A model generated the notes under the pieces. The model made no database searches, was not told the DNA's origin, and was given only the letters and a program-made list of their open reading frames with translations. DNA of 43,023 bases from Acidimicrobiia bacterium (lineage in GTDB: Bacteria > Actinomycetota > Acidimicrobiia > Acidimicrobiales > Poriferisodalaceae), in contig JAJEBN010000068.1 in the NCBI GenBank assembly GCA_022822525.1, positions 1 through 43,023 of the forward strand, given 5' to 3'. Shown piece after piece: positions 42,367 through 43,023 of the stretch. The position numbers were made by a program, and so were the translations under genes. The stretch's first letter is position 1. The number at the start of each line of letters is the position of its first letter.

Positions 42367-43023
42367 GCGATTCTGAGCTTCGACCGATACGACGCCTGCT
42401 CGTCGCGAATCGTGGCGAAATCGCCCGCCGGGTCTTCCGCGCCGCACGAGCAATGGGCATCTCGACCGTGGCGGTGTACGCCGACGGCGACGCCGAAGCG
42501 CCCTTCGTTACCGACGCCGATCTGTCGGTGCCACTCGGAGGCCGCACTGCCACCGAGACCTACCTGTCAGCACACAAGGTCATCGCCGCGGCGGAGGTCA
42601 GCGACGCCGACGCGGTGCATCCCGGCTACGGATTCCTTTCCGAGAACGCCGACTTTGCCGAACAGGTCGAGAACAGCGGCTTCGTGTTTATCGGCCCCAG
42701 CGCCGAAACGATTCGCCTGATGGGAGACAAGGTGTCCGCCATCCAGGCCATGCGCGAAGCCGGCATACCCACGGTGCCGGGCTCCAACGGACCGCTGGAC
42801 GACGATCAGCAACGCAGCCTCCAACTCGCGCGCGAGATTGGTTATCCGGTGCTGATCAAGGCCGCGGCCGGCGGCGGCGGGCGCGGCATGCGCGTGGTCA
42901 ATCACGAAACCAATCTGCTGCAATCGATCTACGTCACCCGCACCGAAGCGAAATCCTTCTTCGGCTCCGACGCGGTCTATCTGGAAAAGTATCTCGAGAA
43001 TCCGCGCCACGTGGAAGTGCAGG
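42363..43023 (+). CDS. Biotin carboxylase / acyl-CoA carboxylase alpha subunit (partial, runs off the window)
   Basis: The first 220 residues are visible. The biotin carboxylase N-domain is clear: RRLLVANRGEIARRVFRAAR, VHPGYGFLSENADFAEQV, FIGPSAETIRLMGDK, and the ATP-grasp glycine loop IKAAAGGGGRGMRVV. It carboxylates biotin with ATP and bicarbonate for the adjacent carboxyltransferase. Whether it carries a BCCP domain cannot be seen. GAGGGCGG precedes the ATG. Confidence 0.93.
   Translation, partial: MSDSELRPIRRLLVANRGEIARRVFRAARAMGISTVAVYADGDAEAPFVTDADLSVPLGGRTATETYLSAHKVIAAAEVSDADAVHPGYGFLSENADFAEQVENSGFVFIGPSAETIRLMGDKVSAIQAMREAGIPTVPGSNGPLDDDQQRSLQLAREIGYPVLIKAAAGGGGRGMRVVNHETNLLQSIYVTRTEAKSFFGSDAVYLEKYLENPRHVEVQ

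Overview
The window is GC-rich, densely coded DNA from a high-GC actinomycete-like bacterium. Several signs point to the Actinomycetota, probably an uncultured Acidimicrobiia-type lineage: four luciferase-like (LLM) flavin/F420-type oxidoreductases, two acyl-CoA carboxylase carboxyltransferases, paired CaiB/BaiF CoA-transferases, an SCO6745-like protein, frequent GTG/TTG starts and many 1-4 nt gene overlaps. The taxonomic placement is inference from gene content. No rRNA, tRNA, CRISPR array or insertion sequence was recognised.

Region 1 (1-5.1 kb): the end of an alanine-rich repeat protein with an apparent upstream frameshift, a NIPSNAP/HpaI-aldolase operon on the minus strand, an AT-rich intergenic stretch, a self-inhibited (class II) Fic protein and a phenylacetate-CoA ligase.

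Region 2 (5.1-8.0 kb): an AT-richer minus-strand cassette that looks acquired. It encodes a Trp-rich exported protein, a membrane-anchored subtilisin-type protease and a small membrane protein.

Region 3 (8.1-28.8 kb): the metabolic core. It holds LLM oxidoreductases, a class I aminotransferase, a large lipoprotein, a nitroreductase-SRPBCC fusion coupled to glutamyl-Q tRNA(Asp) synthetase, a MacB/FtsX-type ABC exporter pair, a carboxyltransferase with an LLM oxidoreductase, an SCO6745-like protein, an operon of a PlsC-like acyltransferase and two class III CoA-transferases (one lacking the catalytic Asp), a MaoC-like hydratase and a dienelactone hydrolase. Together these suggest acyl-CoA and aromatic/lipid catabolism.

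Region 4 (28.8-40.5 kb): a mosaic, accessory-looking stretch. It has the 3' remnant of an amidohydrolase abutting a VapBC toxin-antitoxin pair, a solitary PD-(D/E)XK nuclease, an intact amidohydrolase, an esterase, an O-methyltransferase, a HicB-type antitoxin broken by an in-frame TAG, an AbrB-type antitoxin with a degenerate PIN-like partner, and a two-gene helicase operon (DEDD exonuclease-RecQ plus UvrD-like helicase). A 28-nt direct repeat with one mismatch flanks 27.6-31.3 kb. The exonuclease-RecQ/UvrD pair and the solitary nuclease are the best candidates for an under-described DNA-processing or defence system.

Region 5 (40.6 kb-end): an acyl-CoA carboxylase operon (3-methylcrotonyl-CoA-type carboxyltransferase, a 23-codon ORF, then a biotin carboxylase cut by the window edge).
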